Below, one piece after another: positions 48,944 to 56,559 of a stretch of DNA of 64,000 bases. The stretch's first letter is position 1. Each line of letters opens with the position of its first letter. A program made the translations under genes and the position numbers. The stretch spans positions 62,001 through 126,000 of the forward strand of contig NZ_AYXG01000241.1 in assembly GCF_000564855.1 (NCBI RefSeq), written 5' to 3'. Source of the stretch: Actinokineospora spheciospongiae (lineage in GTDB: Bacteria; Actinomycetota; Actinomycetes; Mycobacteriales; Pseudonocardiaceae). The notes beneath the pieces were generated by a model, which saw nothing but the letters and a program-made list of their open reading frames with translations, searched no databases and was not told the origin of the DNA.

Positions 48944-49966
48944 TCACCGCTGGCGGACCGGCGCCTGGCGCAGGAAGGCGGGGCCGCCGGTGGGCTCGAT
49001 GGCGGGCAGGTAGGCGTCCGCCGAGTGCTCGACGCTGACCCCGGCCCGGTCGAACGAGTGCAGCACCGCGCGGTTGAACTCCAGGCCCACCCGCTCGCGC
49101 CACAGCGTGCGGTCGCTGGAGGTGTCCAGGCCGAGCCGCTCGGCCACCCCCCGGCCCAGGCCGTACGCGGCGTCGTCGGCGAAGGACTCCTCGCCGATGC
49201 CGCGGGCCAGGTAGACGCCGTTGAACGGGGCGGACGGGTAGTCGATGCCGCCGATGTGCAGCCGCATGTTGCTGACCACCGGCACCGCGTGCCAGCGCAG
49301 CGCCAGCCCGGCGAACCAGGGCAGCTCCGGGTGCGCCAGCGGCACCTCCAGCACCGCCGCCCTGGGCACCTGGTGCAGCCGCACGCCTTCGTGGCCGGTC
49401 TCGACCACCAGCGGCAGCAGGTCGAACGGGCCCTGGTCGCCGGGGGACAGCCAGCCGAGCCTGCACACGGCGGTGGTGAAGTCGACGAACCGCCGGTCGC
49501 CGTGCACCCGGTCGCCGTCGCGGTACCCGGCGTAGCGCACGAGCTGGTCGTTGCGGATGCGCGGGCCCGGCCGCCACGGGGTGTCCGGGGCGAACACGCT
49601 GACCATGGGGCGGACCGTGCCGCCGCCGGTGGCCATCCGCAGGTGCCGCACGCACTCCTCGGCCACGTCCTCGGCGTCGCGCACCGACCGCAGGTCGCGC
49701 ACCAGCAGCCCGCGCCAGGGGACCCCGTCCGGGCACCAGCCGCTCTCGCGCAGCGCGATCCGGGCGCCGAAGGCCAGTTCGGCGGGGGTGTGCCGGTAGG
49801 TGCCGGTGGCGGCGATCTCGGCCCGGACCTTGGCCAGCCGGGTCTCCAGCTCGCCCGCGCGGGGCCGGGCGCCGTGGAACCGGCGCAGGAACCGCTCGGC
49901 GACGTCGAACAGCCCCGGCCGCCCCACAGCCGGGAGCAGACCTCGGTCGTCGCGCAGAGCGGTCAC
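48944..49966 (-). CDS. Divergent nitric-oxide-synthase oxygenase-fold protein
   Basis: 340 residues, the size of a bacterial NOS oxygenase. Family blocks in order: TGTYRHTPAELAFGARIAL (54-72), the heme-thiolate Cys78 in SGWCPDG, RNDQLVRYAGYRDGDRV (138-154), FDLLPLVVETGHEG (181-194), LALRWHAVPVVSNMRLHIGG (221-240), PSAPFNGVYLARGIG (244-258) and GLDTSSDRTLWRERV (279-293). Compared with canonical NOS (recalled), AWRN before the Cys is ALRE, so the Trp that supports the heme thiolate is Leu72, and the arginine-binding Glu in PFNGWYMGTEIG is Gly256. Heme binding seems preserved, NO synthesis from arginine doubtful. No reductase domain. Operon with an MTA/SAH-deaminase-like gene. Confidence 0.82.
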   Translation of the reverse strand: MTALRDDRGLLPAVGRPGLFDVAERFLRRFHGARPRAGELETRLAKVRAEIAATGTYRHTPAELAFGARIALRESGWCPDGVPWRGLLVRDLRSVRDAEDVAEECVRHLRMATGGGTVRPMVSVFAPDTPWRPGPRIRNDQLVRYAGYRDGDRVHGDRRFVDFTTAVCRLGWLSPGDQGPFDLLPLVVETGHEGVRLHQVPRAAVLEVPLAHPELPWFAGLALRWHAVPVVSNMRLHIGGIDYPSAPFNGVYLARGIGEESFADDAAYGLGRGVAERLGLDTSSDRTLWRERVGLEFNRAVLHSFDRAGVSVEHSADAYLPAIEPTGGPAFLRQAPVRQR

Positions 49967-50061
49967 TTAGGCTCTATCGGCCCGAATGGGCCCGTGCTGG
50001 AGTACTCGTATGGGTGGTTTTTTGGAATCTTCTACTACGGAGAGTCAGCGCTACCGGACGG

Positions 50062-50760
50062 TCACACTCGCTCGAACAGCAGATCACGGCTGATCCGGCC
50101 CTCCACCTCGGCCCGCGCCTCGAACTTCGTCAGCGGGCGCCAGTCCGGCCGCGGCGCCCACCCGTCGTACCGGTTGCGCAGCAGCGGCTCGGCGGAGAGC
50201 ACCTCCAGCATCTGCTCGGCGTAGTCCTCGACGTCCGTGGCGCAGTGCAGCACCCCGCCGGGGGCCAGCCGGGACGCGGCCAGGGCGACGAACCCGGCCT
50301 GCACCAGGCGGCGCTTGTGGTGCTTCTTCTTCGGCCACGGGTCCGGGAAGTAGATGCGCACGCCGTGCAGCGAGCCGGGGGTGATGTGCTCGCCGAGCAG
50401 CACCACCGCGTCCCCGCGCAGCAGCCGCAGGTTCCGCAGCTCCATCGCCTCCGCGCGCAGCATGAGCTGGGCCAGGCCGGGCTGGTAGACCTCGACCGCG
50501 AGGTAGTTCAGCTCCGGGGCGGCGGCGGCGAGCTGCGCGGTGGTCTCGCCCATGCCGGAGCCGATCTCCAGCAGCAGCGGCGCCGGTCGGCCGAACCAGG
50601 AGTCGGCGTCCAGCGGCCCGGGCGGCAGGTCGGGGACCTGCCTGCCCAACTCGCCCCAGCGCCGCTCCCAGGCCCGCGCCTGTCCGACGGTCATCCGCCC
50701 GCCGCGGTGCACGAAACTGACGACGCTGCGCTTGCGCGGCTCCTGGTCCGTCGGTGTCAC
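50062..50760 (-). CDS. trmB: tRNA (guanine-N7-)-methyltransferase
   Basis: 232 residues. SAM-binding motif LLLEIGSGMGETTAQLAAA, the family-specific VEVYQPGLAQLMLRAEAMEL, and the catalytic block YFPDPWPKKKHHKRRLVQAG are all present; the C-terminus reads RNRYDGWAPRPDWRPLTKFE. It methylates G46 in the variable loop of tRNAs. In M. tuberculosis trmB lies near pckA, as here. The gene follows a hypothetical gene by 27 bp and precedes the NOS-like gene by 95 bp. Confidence 0.94.
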   Translation of the reverse strand: MTPTDQEPRKRSVVSFVHRGGRMTVGQARAWERRWGELGRQVPDLPPGPLDADSWFGRPAPLLLEIGSGMGETTAQLAAAAPELNYLAVEVYQPGLAQLMLRAEAMELRNLRLLRGDAVVLLGEHITPGSLHGVRIYFPDPWPKKKHHKRRLVQAGFVALAASRLAPGGVLHCATDVEDYAEQMLEVLSAEPLLRNRYDGWAPRPDWRPLTKFEARAEVEGRISRDLLFERV

Positions 50761-50787
50761 GGCGGACAGCCTGCCACCCGCCCCCGG

Positions 50788-51372
50788 TCAGGGTGCCAGG
50801 GACTCCAGCCGGGCCAGGTTCTTGCGCAGGTCGACCAGGCCGCCGACGGCGATCGGCGCGGGCGTCGGACCGGCGTGCACCGGCACGACGTCCAGCCAGC
50901 CGGGGTGCCGGTGGGTGTAGGCCAGCGTCGTGGGCATGCCCGGTTCGCTGAGCCTGCGCTCCGACGGCATGTACTCCCAGTAGCCGGTGTCGCCGTCCAC
51001 GCCCCACGGCACGAACACCCAGCCGGGGCGGGCGTCGAGCAGCTTGGCCGTGCGGTCCTCGACGGAGAACCCCTCGCGCCGCGAGGACAGGCCGCCCCCG
51101 TCGACCGCGCGGAGCCACCACGGCGCGGGCAGCTCGCTGTGCGGGGCGGCCAGGACCGCGGCCCGGAACAGCGCGAGGACCTGCGCCTCCGGTGCCCGGT
51201 GCACCCAGGCGCGGCGGGCCTCCGCCGGGACTCCCGCCGAAGTGGTGTCGGGCTGCTCGAGCGCCTCCGACCACTCCAGTTCGATCAGGGGCTCGACGAG
51301 CAGGCCGCGGTTCTGGCCGCGCTGCTCGGACGGCTGCCGCGTCGAGCGTGTGCCGGAATCAACCACCGTCAA
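50788..51372 (-). CDS. Conserved hypothetical protein upstream of trmB
   Basis: 194 residues from a TTG at 51372 (reading LTVVDSGTRST), which has GGAGGTGG in front; a GTG two codons later is possible, and the longer upstream frame to 51645 is not protein-like. Notable segments are LLVEPLIELEWSEALEQPDT, APWWLRAVDGGGLSSRREGF, RPGWVFVPWGVDGDTGYWEY and a C-terminal VPVHAGPTPAPIAVGGLVDL. Rich in Trp, with no signal peptide or membrane helix, so cytosolic. I do not recognise the family. Position before trmB suggests co-transcription. Confidence 0.65.
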   Translation of the reverse strand: MTVVDSGTRSTRQPSEQRGQNRGLLVEPLIELEWSEALEQPDTTSAGVPAEARRAWVHRAPEAQVLALFRAAVLAAPHSELPAPWWLRAVDGGGLSSRREGFSVEDRTAKLLDARPGWVFVPWGVDGDTGYWEYMPSERRLSEPGMPTTLAYTHRHPGWLDVVPVHAGPTPAPIAVGGLVDLRKNLARLESLAP

Positions 51373-51608
51373 GGTCCACCTCCAGGGCTCCGAGACGGGT
51401 TTCTCACGTCCATCTGACCCCGGGACGGCGAGCGGCGTCCGCAAGCTGTGGGCCGCCTCACAGGCTCTTAACGCGGTCTTAATCCGGATGGTCGATCCGG
51501 GAAACGCGGCAGCGGCGCGCGGGCGGAAATCGGCCTCCCGCAACAGGATCGGTTCAGTGTGATGTCCACTGCGGACTGCTCGCACCGCTCCCGGCGCCGC
51601 ACGCGCGC

Positions 51609-51643
51609 GGGCCCTGGGCACCCCCCGAAGGTGCCCAGGGCCC
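51609..51643 (-). terminator. Terminator hairpin after the ABC exporter operon (distal)
   Basis: GGGCCCTGGGCACC and GGTGCCCAGGGCCC form a perfect 14-bp stem with a seven-base loop, about 55-90 bp past the last permease stop. Confidence 0.75.
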
Positions 51644-51657
51644 ACCGCTCCCCGAGG

Positions 51658-51691
51658 GGGTCCGGCCGTTCCCCGAAGACCGGCCGGACCC
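51658..51691 (-). terminator. Terminator hairpin after the ABC exporter operon (proximal)
   Basis: GGGTCCGGCCG and CGGCCGGACCC form a perfect 11-bp stem around a 12-base loop, seven bases past the permease stop at 51698. Together with the distal hairpin it makes a tandem terminator. Confidence 0.75.
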
Positions 51692-51697
51692 GTGGTC

Positions 51698-52423
51698 CTA
51701 CGCGTCCCGCTTGTTCACCACGACCAGCGCCGCGGCCAGCAGCGCCGCGGCGATCGCGGCGAAGTAGGCCAGCGACGGCCACGGCCCCATCACCGGGTCC
51801 GGCCCGGGGTCGCCCAGGAACCGGTTGACCGCCATGAACGGCAGCCAGTCCTGGATGTCGTCGCCGACCCTCGGGATGATCCCGACCAGGTTCTCCAGCA
51901 GCATCGTCCAGATCAGCAGGATCGAGATCGCCCCGGCCGACTGCCGGACCAGCGCGCCGACCGCCACCGCGATGACGGCCGCCACCGCGAACACCAGCCC
52001 GATCCCGGCCACCGAGCGCCACCCGGCCTCACCCGCGATCGCCAGGTCCGCCCCCGGGGCGAGCACCTTCGCCGTGCCCCAGGCGCCGAAGGCGGCCACC
52101 TCGCCGATCACGCCCGCCAGCGCCGCCACCACGCCCGCCTTGGCCAGCAGCACCGCGGTGCGGTTGGGCACGGCCTGGAACGCGGTGCGGATCGTGCCGA
52201 ACCGGTACTCGGTGGTGATCGCCAGCGCGCCCATCACCAGCACGACCATCAGGCCGAACTGCCAGCCGAACAGCGTGGAGCGCAGCCCGAGGGTCGTCGG
52301 GTCGTCCTCGGCCAGCGCCACCAGACCCGCGAAACCGATCACCATCCCCAGCGCGAGCACGCCGCAGAACCAGGGCGAGCGGGTGCTGAACAGCTTCATC
52401 CGCTCCGTCGCGAGCAGGGTCAT
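51698..52423 (-). CDS. ABC-2-type permease (copy B)
   Basis: 241 residues with six membrane helices. It starts MTLLATERMKLFSTRSPWFC, almost identical to the copy upstream, and shares ALAITTEYRFGTIRTAFQAV, VGALVRQSAGAISILLIWTM and IPRVGDDIQDWLPFMAVNRF. The start codon shares one base with the stop of copy A (TGATG), so translation is coupled. The pair presumably forms a heterodimeric channel with the ATPase encoded first. The substrate may be a lipid, peptide or antibiotic; the sequence gives no hint. Confidence 0.9.
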   Translation of the reverse strand: MTLLATERMKLFSTRSPWFCGVLALGMVIGFAGLVALAEDDPTTLGLRSTLFGWQFGLMVVLVMGALAITTEYRFGTIRTAFQAVPNRTAVLLAKAGVVAALAGVIGEVAAFGAWGTAKVLAPGADLAIAGEAGWRSVAGIGLVFAVAAVIAVAVGALVRQSAGAISILLIWTMLLENLVGIIPRVGDDIQDWLPFMAVNRFLGDPGPDPVMGPWPSLAYFAAIAAALLAAALVVVNKRDA

Positions 52424-53187
52424 CAGGCGTCCCTCCGGTTGGTCGTGACGACCGCGGCGGCGAAGACCAGCGCGGCCACCCCGGCGAAGTACAGGAGCGC
52501 GGGCCACGGGCCCAGGGCGGCGTCCGACGGCGGCGGGCCGTAGACCACGTCCCGTCCGGACGGGTCCGGGTCCCCGGTGATCAGCTTGTCGGCCATGGTG
52601 AACGGCAGCCACCGGTGGATGTCGTCGCCGACCCGCGGGATGAGCTGGACCAGGCTCTCCACCAGGAAGCTCCAGATCAGCAGGATCGAGATGGCGCCCG
52701 CCGACTGCCGGACCAGGGCCCCCACCCCGACCGCCAGCACCGCGGCCACCGCGTAGACCAGGCCGACCCCGGCCACCGCGCGCCACTCGTAGGGCGTCTG
52801 CAGCGCCAGGTCGGCGTTCGGCGCGAGCAGCTTGGTGATCCCCCACGAGCCGAACGCGGCCACCTCGCCGATGACCCCGGCGACCAGGGCCACCACGGCG
52901 GTCTTGGCGAACAGCACCGGGGTCCGGTTGGGCGCGGCGAGGAACGTGGCCCGCATCGTGCCGAACCGGTACTCGGTGGTGATGGCCAGCGCGGCCATCA
53001 CCATCACCACGACCATCCCGAACGTGTAGCCGAACTGGCTGGCGCCCACGGTCACCGGCACCCGCGCGTCGGCGGTGGCCGCCATCAGCGCGGCGAACCC
53101 GATGGTCAGCGCCAGCGCCAGCGCGGCGCACCACCACGGCGAGCGGGTGGTGAGCAGCTTCATCCGCTCGACGGCGAGCAGCGTCAT
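52423..53187 (-). CDS. ABC-2-type permease (copy A)
   Basis: 254 residues from the ATG at 53187, overlapping the ATPase stop (ATGA). Six membrane helices; blocks such as MTLLAVERMKLLTTRSPWWC, ALAITTEYRFGTMRATFLAA, VGVGALVRQSAGAISILLIW and VGDDIHRWLPFTMADKL match copy B closely, so the two arose by tandem duplication. Copy A has an extra extracytoplasmic insertion before the last helix (DPSGRDVVYGPPPSDAALGP). The open frame reaching 53886 is a shadow of the ATPase gene. Confidence 0.9.
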   Translation of the reverse strand: MTLLAVERMKLLTTRSPWWCAALALALTIGFAALMAATADARVPVTVGASQFGYTFGMVVVMVMAALAITTEYRFGTMRATFLAAPNRTPVLFAKTAVVALVAGVIGEVAAFGSWGITKLLAPNADLALQTPYEWRAVAGVGLVYAVAAVLAVGVGALVRQSAGAISILLIWSFLVESLVQLIPRVGDDIHRWLPFTMADKLITGDPDPSGRDVVYGPPPSDAALGPWPALLYFAGVAALVFAAAVVTTNRRDA

Positions 53188-54131
53188 CGCTTCACGCCCT
53201 CGGTGCTCAGCAGCGCGGCGGCCTCGTCGGCGATGTCGGTGTGGTACTCCACCGAGTCGCCGGTCAGCCGCATGAACGCCTCCTCCAGCGAACCGCGCTG
53301 CGGGCTCAGCTCGTGCAGCACCGCCCCGCTGCGCGCGGCCAGCTCTCCGATCTCGGCGATGTCCATCCCGGACACGACCAGGCTGTCGCCCTCGTCCCGG
53401 ATGGACACGCCCGCGCGGCCGAGCGCGGCGCGCAGGTCGGCGAGCTGCGGGCTGCGCACCAGCACGGTGTTCTCGGTGGCCTGGGCGACGAAGTCCTCGG
53501 TGCTCGACTGCGAGATCAGCTTCCCGCGGCCGATCACCACCAGCTCCTGGGCGGTCAGCGCCATCTCCGAGAGCAGGTGGCTGGAGACGAAGACCGTGCG
53601 GCCCTCGTCGGCCAGCCGGTGCATGAACTTGCGAATCCAGAGGATGCCCTCCGGGTCCAGGCCATTGACCGGTTCGTCGAACAGCAGCACCTGCGGGTCG
53701 CCGAGCAGCGCCCCGGCGATGCCCAGCCGCTGCGACATGCCCAGCGAGAAGCCGCCCGCGTTCTTGCCCGCCACCGCGGTCAGGCCGACGATGTCGAGGA
53801 CCTCGTCCACCCGCTTGGCGGCGATCCGGTTCGACTTGGCCATCCACGCCAGGTGGGCGCGGGCCGAGCGGTTCGGGTGCACCCACTTCGCGTCGAGCAG
53901 CGCGCCGACCGTGCGCAGCGGGTTCTTGAGGTCCCGGTAGCTCTTGCCGCCGATGTGCACCGACCCCCCGGTCGGCGTGTCCAGTCCCAGGATCATCCGC
54001 ATCGTGGTCGACTTCCCGGCGCCGTTCGGGCCGAGGAAGCCGGTGACGCGTCCGGTCGGAACGGTGAACGACAGGTTGTCGACCGCGACCGTCTTCCCGT
54101 ACCGCTTGGTGAGGCCCACTGCCTCGATCAT
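53184..54131 (-). CDS. ABC transporter ATP-binding protein
   Basis: 315 residues from the ATG at 54131 (MIEAVGLTKRYGKTVAVDNL), behind GGGGAG. Walker A GPNGAGKST (34-42), the signature region GFSLGMSQRLGIAGALL (a common variant of LSGGQ in ABC-2 exporters), Walker B VLLFDEPVNGLDPEG and the switch His in VFVSSHLLSEM. A C-terminal DUF4162-like extension (about 220-315) contains STEDFVAQATENTVLVR. It drives the two permeases next to it. First gene of the three-gene operon; the divergent TetR gene starts 215 bp away. Confidence 0.94.
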   Translation of the reverse strand: MIEAVGLTKRYGKTVAVDNLSFTVPTGRVTGFLGPNGAGKSTTMRMILGLDTPTGGSVHIGGKSYRDLKNPLRTVGALLDAKWVHPNRSARAHLAWMAKSNRIAAKRVDEVLDIVGLTAVAGKNAGGFSLGMSQRLGIAGALLGDPQVLLFDEPVNGLDPEGILWIRKFMHRLADEGRTVFVSSHLLSEMALTAQELVVIGRGKLISQSSTEDFVAQATENTVLVRSPQLADLRAALGRAGVSIRDEGDSLVVSGMDIAEIGELAARSGAVLHELSPQRGSLEEAFMRLTGDSVEYHTDIADEAAALLSTEGVKR

Positions 54132-54323
54132 GCTGATCTCCCCTTGTTGTCCTGCGTGTCCCCCGGGCTGACCCGACCAGCGTGTCCCACCGCCGGTCGT
54201 GGGCGCGTCGTCCTGTGGTCGTGCGCGCCCGTCATCTTCAGGAGGTAGCTTCCCGCCCCCTGGATACCCCGCGGCATCGGTGAGCACCCTGAGTCGACCC
54301 TGATCCGTCGATGACAGGGTTTC

Positions 54324-54337
54324 TGAACCATGGTTCA
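54324..54337. promoter_or_regulatory. Perfect 14-bp palindrome before TetR-SDR operon
   Basis: TGAACCATGGTTCA lies 10 bp before the GTG start at 54347. The symmetry and position fit autorepression by the TetR protein encoded just downstream. Confidence 0.78.
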
Positions 54338-54346
54338 ATAACCGGT

Positions 54347-54940
54347 GTGGCCCGCCCGAAGACGATCACCGACGACCGGCTGCTCGCCGCCGCCGCGGTG
54401 GTCACCGGGCGGATCGGCCCAGCGTTCACCCTCGCCCAGGTGGCCGGGGAGGCGGGGGTGTCGGTCGGCACCGTCGCCGGGCGGTTCGGCTCCAAGCTCG
54501 GCCTGCTCGCGGCGCTGACCCGGTACACCACCGCGAACGCGGTCGCGGCCATGCGCGCGGCGCGGGTGGCCGAACCGGACCCGGTCGCCGCCCTCCGGGC
54601 CGCCGCGGTGAGCACCCACGGCGGCCTCGGCGACGCCGAATCCGCCGCCAACCACCTGCGCCTGCTCGGCGTCGACCTGGGCGACGCGCGGCTGACCGCC
54701 CTGCTCGGCGAGCACTTCGCCGCCCTGGAGGTCGAGCTGCGCGCCGCGGTCGAAGCCGCCGACCTGCCCGCCGCGCCACCGCCACCGGTGGCCGCGCGGG
54801 TGCTGCTCTCGCTGGTCAACGGCGCATCGATCGACTGGTCGATCCGCCCGAGCGGACCGCTCGCCGACCGGCTCACCGAGGACACCGACGCCGTGCTCGA
54901 CGCCTGGCGCCGGACCACTGAACCGACGAGGGGGAACTGA
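54347..54940 (+). CDS. TetR-family regulator (first gene of a TetR-SDR operon)
   Basis: 197 residues from the GTG at 54347 (VARPKTITDDRLLAAAAVVT); an ATG at 54311 in frame would put the palindrome inside the gene. The helix-turn-helix is FTLAQVAGEAGVSVGTVAGR followed by FGSKLGLLAALTRYT. The C-terminal domain ends in VLDAWRRTTEPT. It is one base upstream of a short-chain dehydrogenase gene and thus probably regulates its own operon through the TGAACCATGGTTCA site. A regulatory effect on the divergent ABC exporter is also conceivable. Confidence 0.87.
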   Translation: MARPKTITDDRLLAAAAVVTGRIGPAFTLAQVAGEAGVSVGTVAGRFGSKLGLLAALTRYTTANAVAAMRAARVAEPDPVAALRAAAVSTHGGLGDAESAANHLRLLGVDLGDARLTALLGEHFAALEVELRAAVEAADLPAAPPPPVAARVLLSLVNGASIDWSIRPSGPLADRLTEDTDAVLDAWRRTTEPTRGN

Positions 54941-54941
54941 C

Positions 54942-55862
54942 ATGGCACGCCCACTGCAGGGCAAGGTCGCCGTGGTCACCGGGGCGACCCGGGGCTGCGG
55001 CCGCGGCATCGCGGTCGAACTGGGCGCGGCCGGGGCGACCGTCTACGCCACCGGCCGGACCACCCGCGACACCGCCTCACCGATGAAGCGCACCGAGACC
55101 ATCGACGAGACCGCCGAACTGGTCGACGCGGCGGGCGGCACCGGCGTCGCCGTCCGCTGCGACTTCACCTCGGTGTCCGACGTGGACGCCCTGCGCGACC
55201 GGATCGCCGCCGACCACGGCCGCGTCGACGTGCTCGTCGACGACGTCTGGGGCGGCGACCAGTTCGTGGAGTTCGACACCGACTTCTGGGCGTCGGACCT
55301 GGACAAGGCGCTCGGCGTGGTGCGCAACGGCCTGGAGACCCACCTGATCGCCCTGCACCGGTTGCTGCCGCTGGTCGTCGCCCGCCCCGGCGGCCTGGTC
55401 ATCGAGGTCACCGACGGCGACGACGACGAGTACCACTACCCCGGCGTCGGCATCCCGTACTTCCTGGTCAAGTCGGGTGTGCGGGCCATCGGCCGGGTGC
55501 TGGGCAAGGAACTCGCCGCGCACGGCGCCACCGGCCTCACGGTCACCCCCGGCTTCCTGCGCTCGGAGATGATGCTCGAGCACTTCGGCGTCACCGAGGA
55601 CAACTGGCGCGACGGCACGGCCAAGGACCCGAACTACGTCATGGCCGAGTCCCCGCACTACATCGGCCGGGCCATCGCCGCCCTCGCCGCCGACCCGGAG
55701 GTCTCCCGGTTCGCCGGGCGCACCATGGCGAGCTGGACCCTGATGCGCGAGTACGGCTTCACCGACCTCGACGGCTCCCGCCCCGACTGGGGCCGCTGGT
55801 TCGACGAGGTGGTCAAGCCGGGCCTCGACCCCACCGCGGTCGACGCCTCCCGGTACCGCTGA
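54942..55862 (+). CDS. SDR-family oxidoreductase, long form
   Basis: 306 residues, starting one base after the TetR stop. Cofactor motif VVTGATRGCGRGIAVELG, a modified NNAG strand reading VDVLVDDVWGGDQF, and the active-site Tyr-x-x-x-Lys in IPYFLVKSGVRAIGR. The catalytic Ser position is less clear: VIEVTDGDDDEYHY replaces the common SS motif. A C-terminal extension (FTDLDGSRPDWGRWFDEVVK) is shared with a group of actinomycete and proteobacterial SDRs always paired with a TetR gene. The substrate is unknown. Confidence 0.87.
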   Translation: MARPLQGKVAVVTGATRGCGRGIAVELGAAGATVYATGRTTRDTASPMKRTETIDETAELVDAAGGTGVAVRCDFTSVSDVDALRDRIAADHGRVDVLVDDVWGGDQFVEFDTDFWASDLDKALGVVRNGLETHLIALHRLLPLVVARPGGLVIEVTDGDDDEYHYPGVGIPYFLVKSGVRAIGRVLGKELAAHGATGLTVTPGFLRSEMMLEHFGVTEDNWRDGTAKDPNYVMAESPHYIGRAIAALAADPEVSRFAGRTMASWTLMREYGFTDLDGSRPDWGRWFDEVVKPGLDPTAVDASRYR

Positions 55863-55898
55863 CAGCCTGCGCCGCCGGGTGGTCGGCCCGCGGGGTCC

Positions 55899-56555
55899 TC
55901 AGAGGTCGCCCGGGCGGACCAGCCCGGTCTCGTAGGCCAGGACCACCGCCTGCACCCGGTCGCGCAGGTCCAGCTTGGACAGCACCCGGCCGACGTGGGT
56001 CTTCACCGTCGCCTCGGACAGGAACAGCTTGCGGGCGATCTCCGCGTTCGACAGGCCCTGGGCGATGAGCACCAGCACCTCCCGCTCCCGCTCGGTCAGC
56101 ACCTCCAGCGCCGACGGGTCCCGGGGTTCCCCGCCGCCGGGGCCGAGGAACCGGTCCAGCAGCCGCCGGGTCACGCTCGGGGAGACCACCGCGTCGCCCG
56201 AGGCGACCGAGCGCAGGGCGGAGACCAGGTGGCTCGGCGGGGTGTCCTTGAGCAGGAACCCGCTGGCGCCGTTGCGCAGCGCCGACAGGGCGTACTCGTC
56301 CAGGTCGAAGGTGGTCATCACCAGCACCTTCGCCGTGCCCGCCTCGGTGATCGCCCTGGTGGCCTCGACGCCGTCGAGGACCGGCATCCGCACGTCCATC
56401 AGCACCACGTCCGGCCGCAGCGACGCGGCCAGCTCGATCGCCGCCCGCCCGTCGCCCGCCTCGCCGACGACCTCCATGTCCTCCTGCGCGCCGAGCACCA
56501 TGCGGAAGCCGACCCGCATCAACTCCTGGTCGTCCACCAGCACGATCCTGATCAC
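55899..56555 (-). CDS. NarL/LuxR-type response regulator
   Basis: 218 residues. Receiver: acidic pair in IVLVDDQELMRVGF, phospho-acceptor Asp in VVLMDVRMPVLDGV (about 54), Thr in VMTTFDLDEY and Lys in GFLLKDTPP. LuxR DNA-binding domain at the C-terminus: LTEREREVLVLIAQGLSNAE then IARKLFLSEATVKTHVGRV. It sits 4 bp after its kinase gene, on the same strand. This is the common actinomycete type with about 40 % of NarL systems governing secondary metabolism or envelope stress unassigned, and nothing here fixes the target. Confidence 0.92.
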   Translation of the reverse strand: MIRIVLVDDQELMRVGFRMVLGAQEDMEVVGEAGDGRAAIELAASLRPDVVLMDVRMPVLDGVEATRAITEAGTAKVLVMTTFDLDEYALSALRNGASGFLLKDTPPSHLVSALRSVASGDAVVSPSVTRRLLDRFLGPGGGEPRDPSALEVLTEREREVLVLIAQGLSNAEIARKLFLSEATVKTHVGRVLSKLDLRDRVQAVVLAYETGLVRPGDL

Positions 56556-56559
56556 GGCC

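Noticed and set aside
50014-51417. A 467-codon plus-strand frame opposite trmB
   Set aside because: Antisense to the clear TrmB and its upstream gene, with Gln/Arg/His-rich content.
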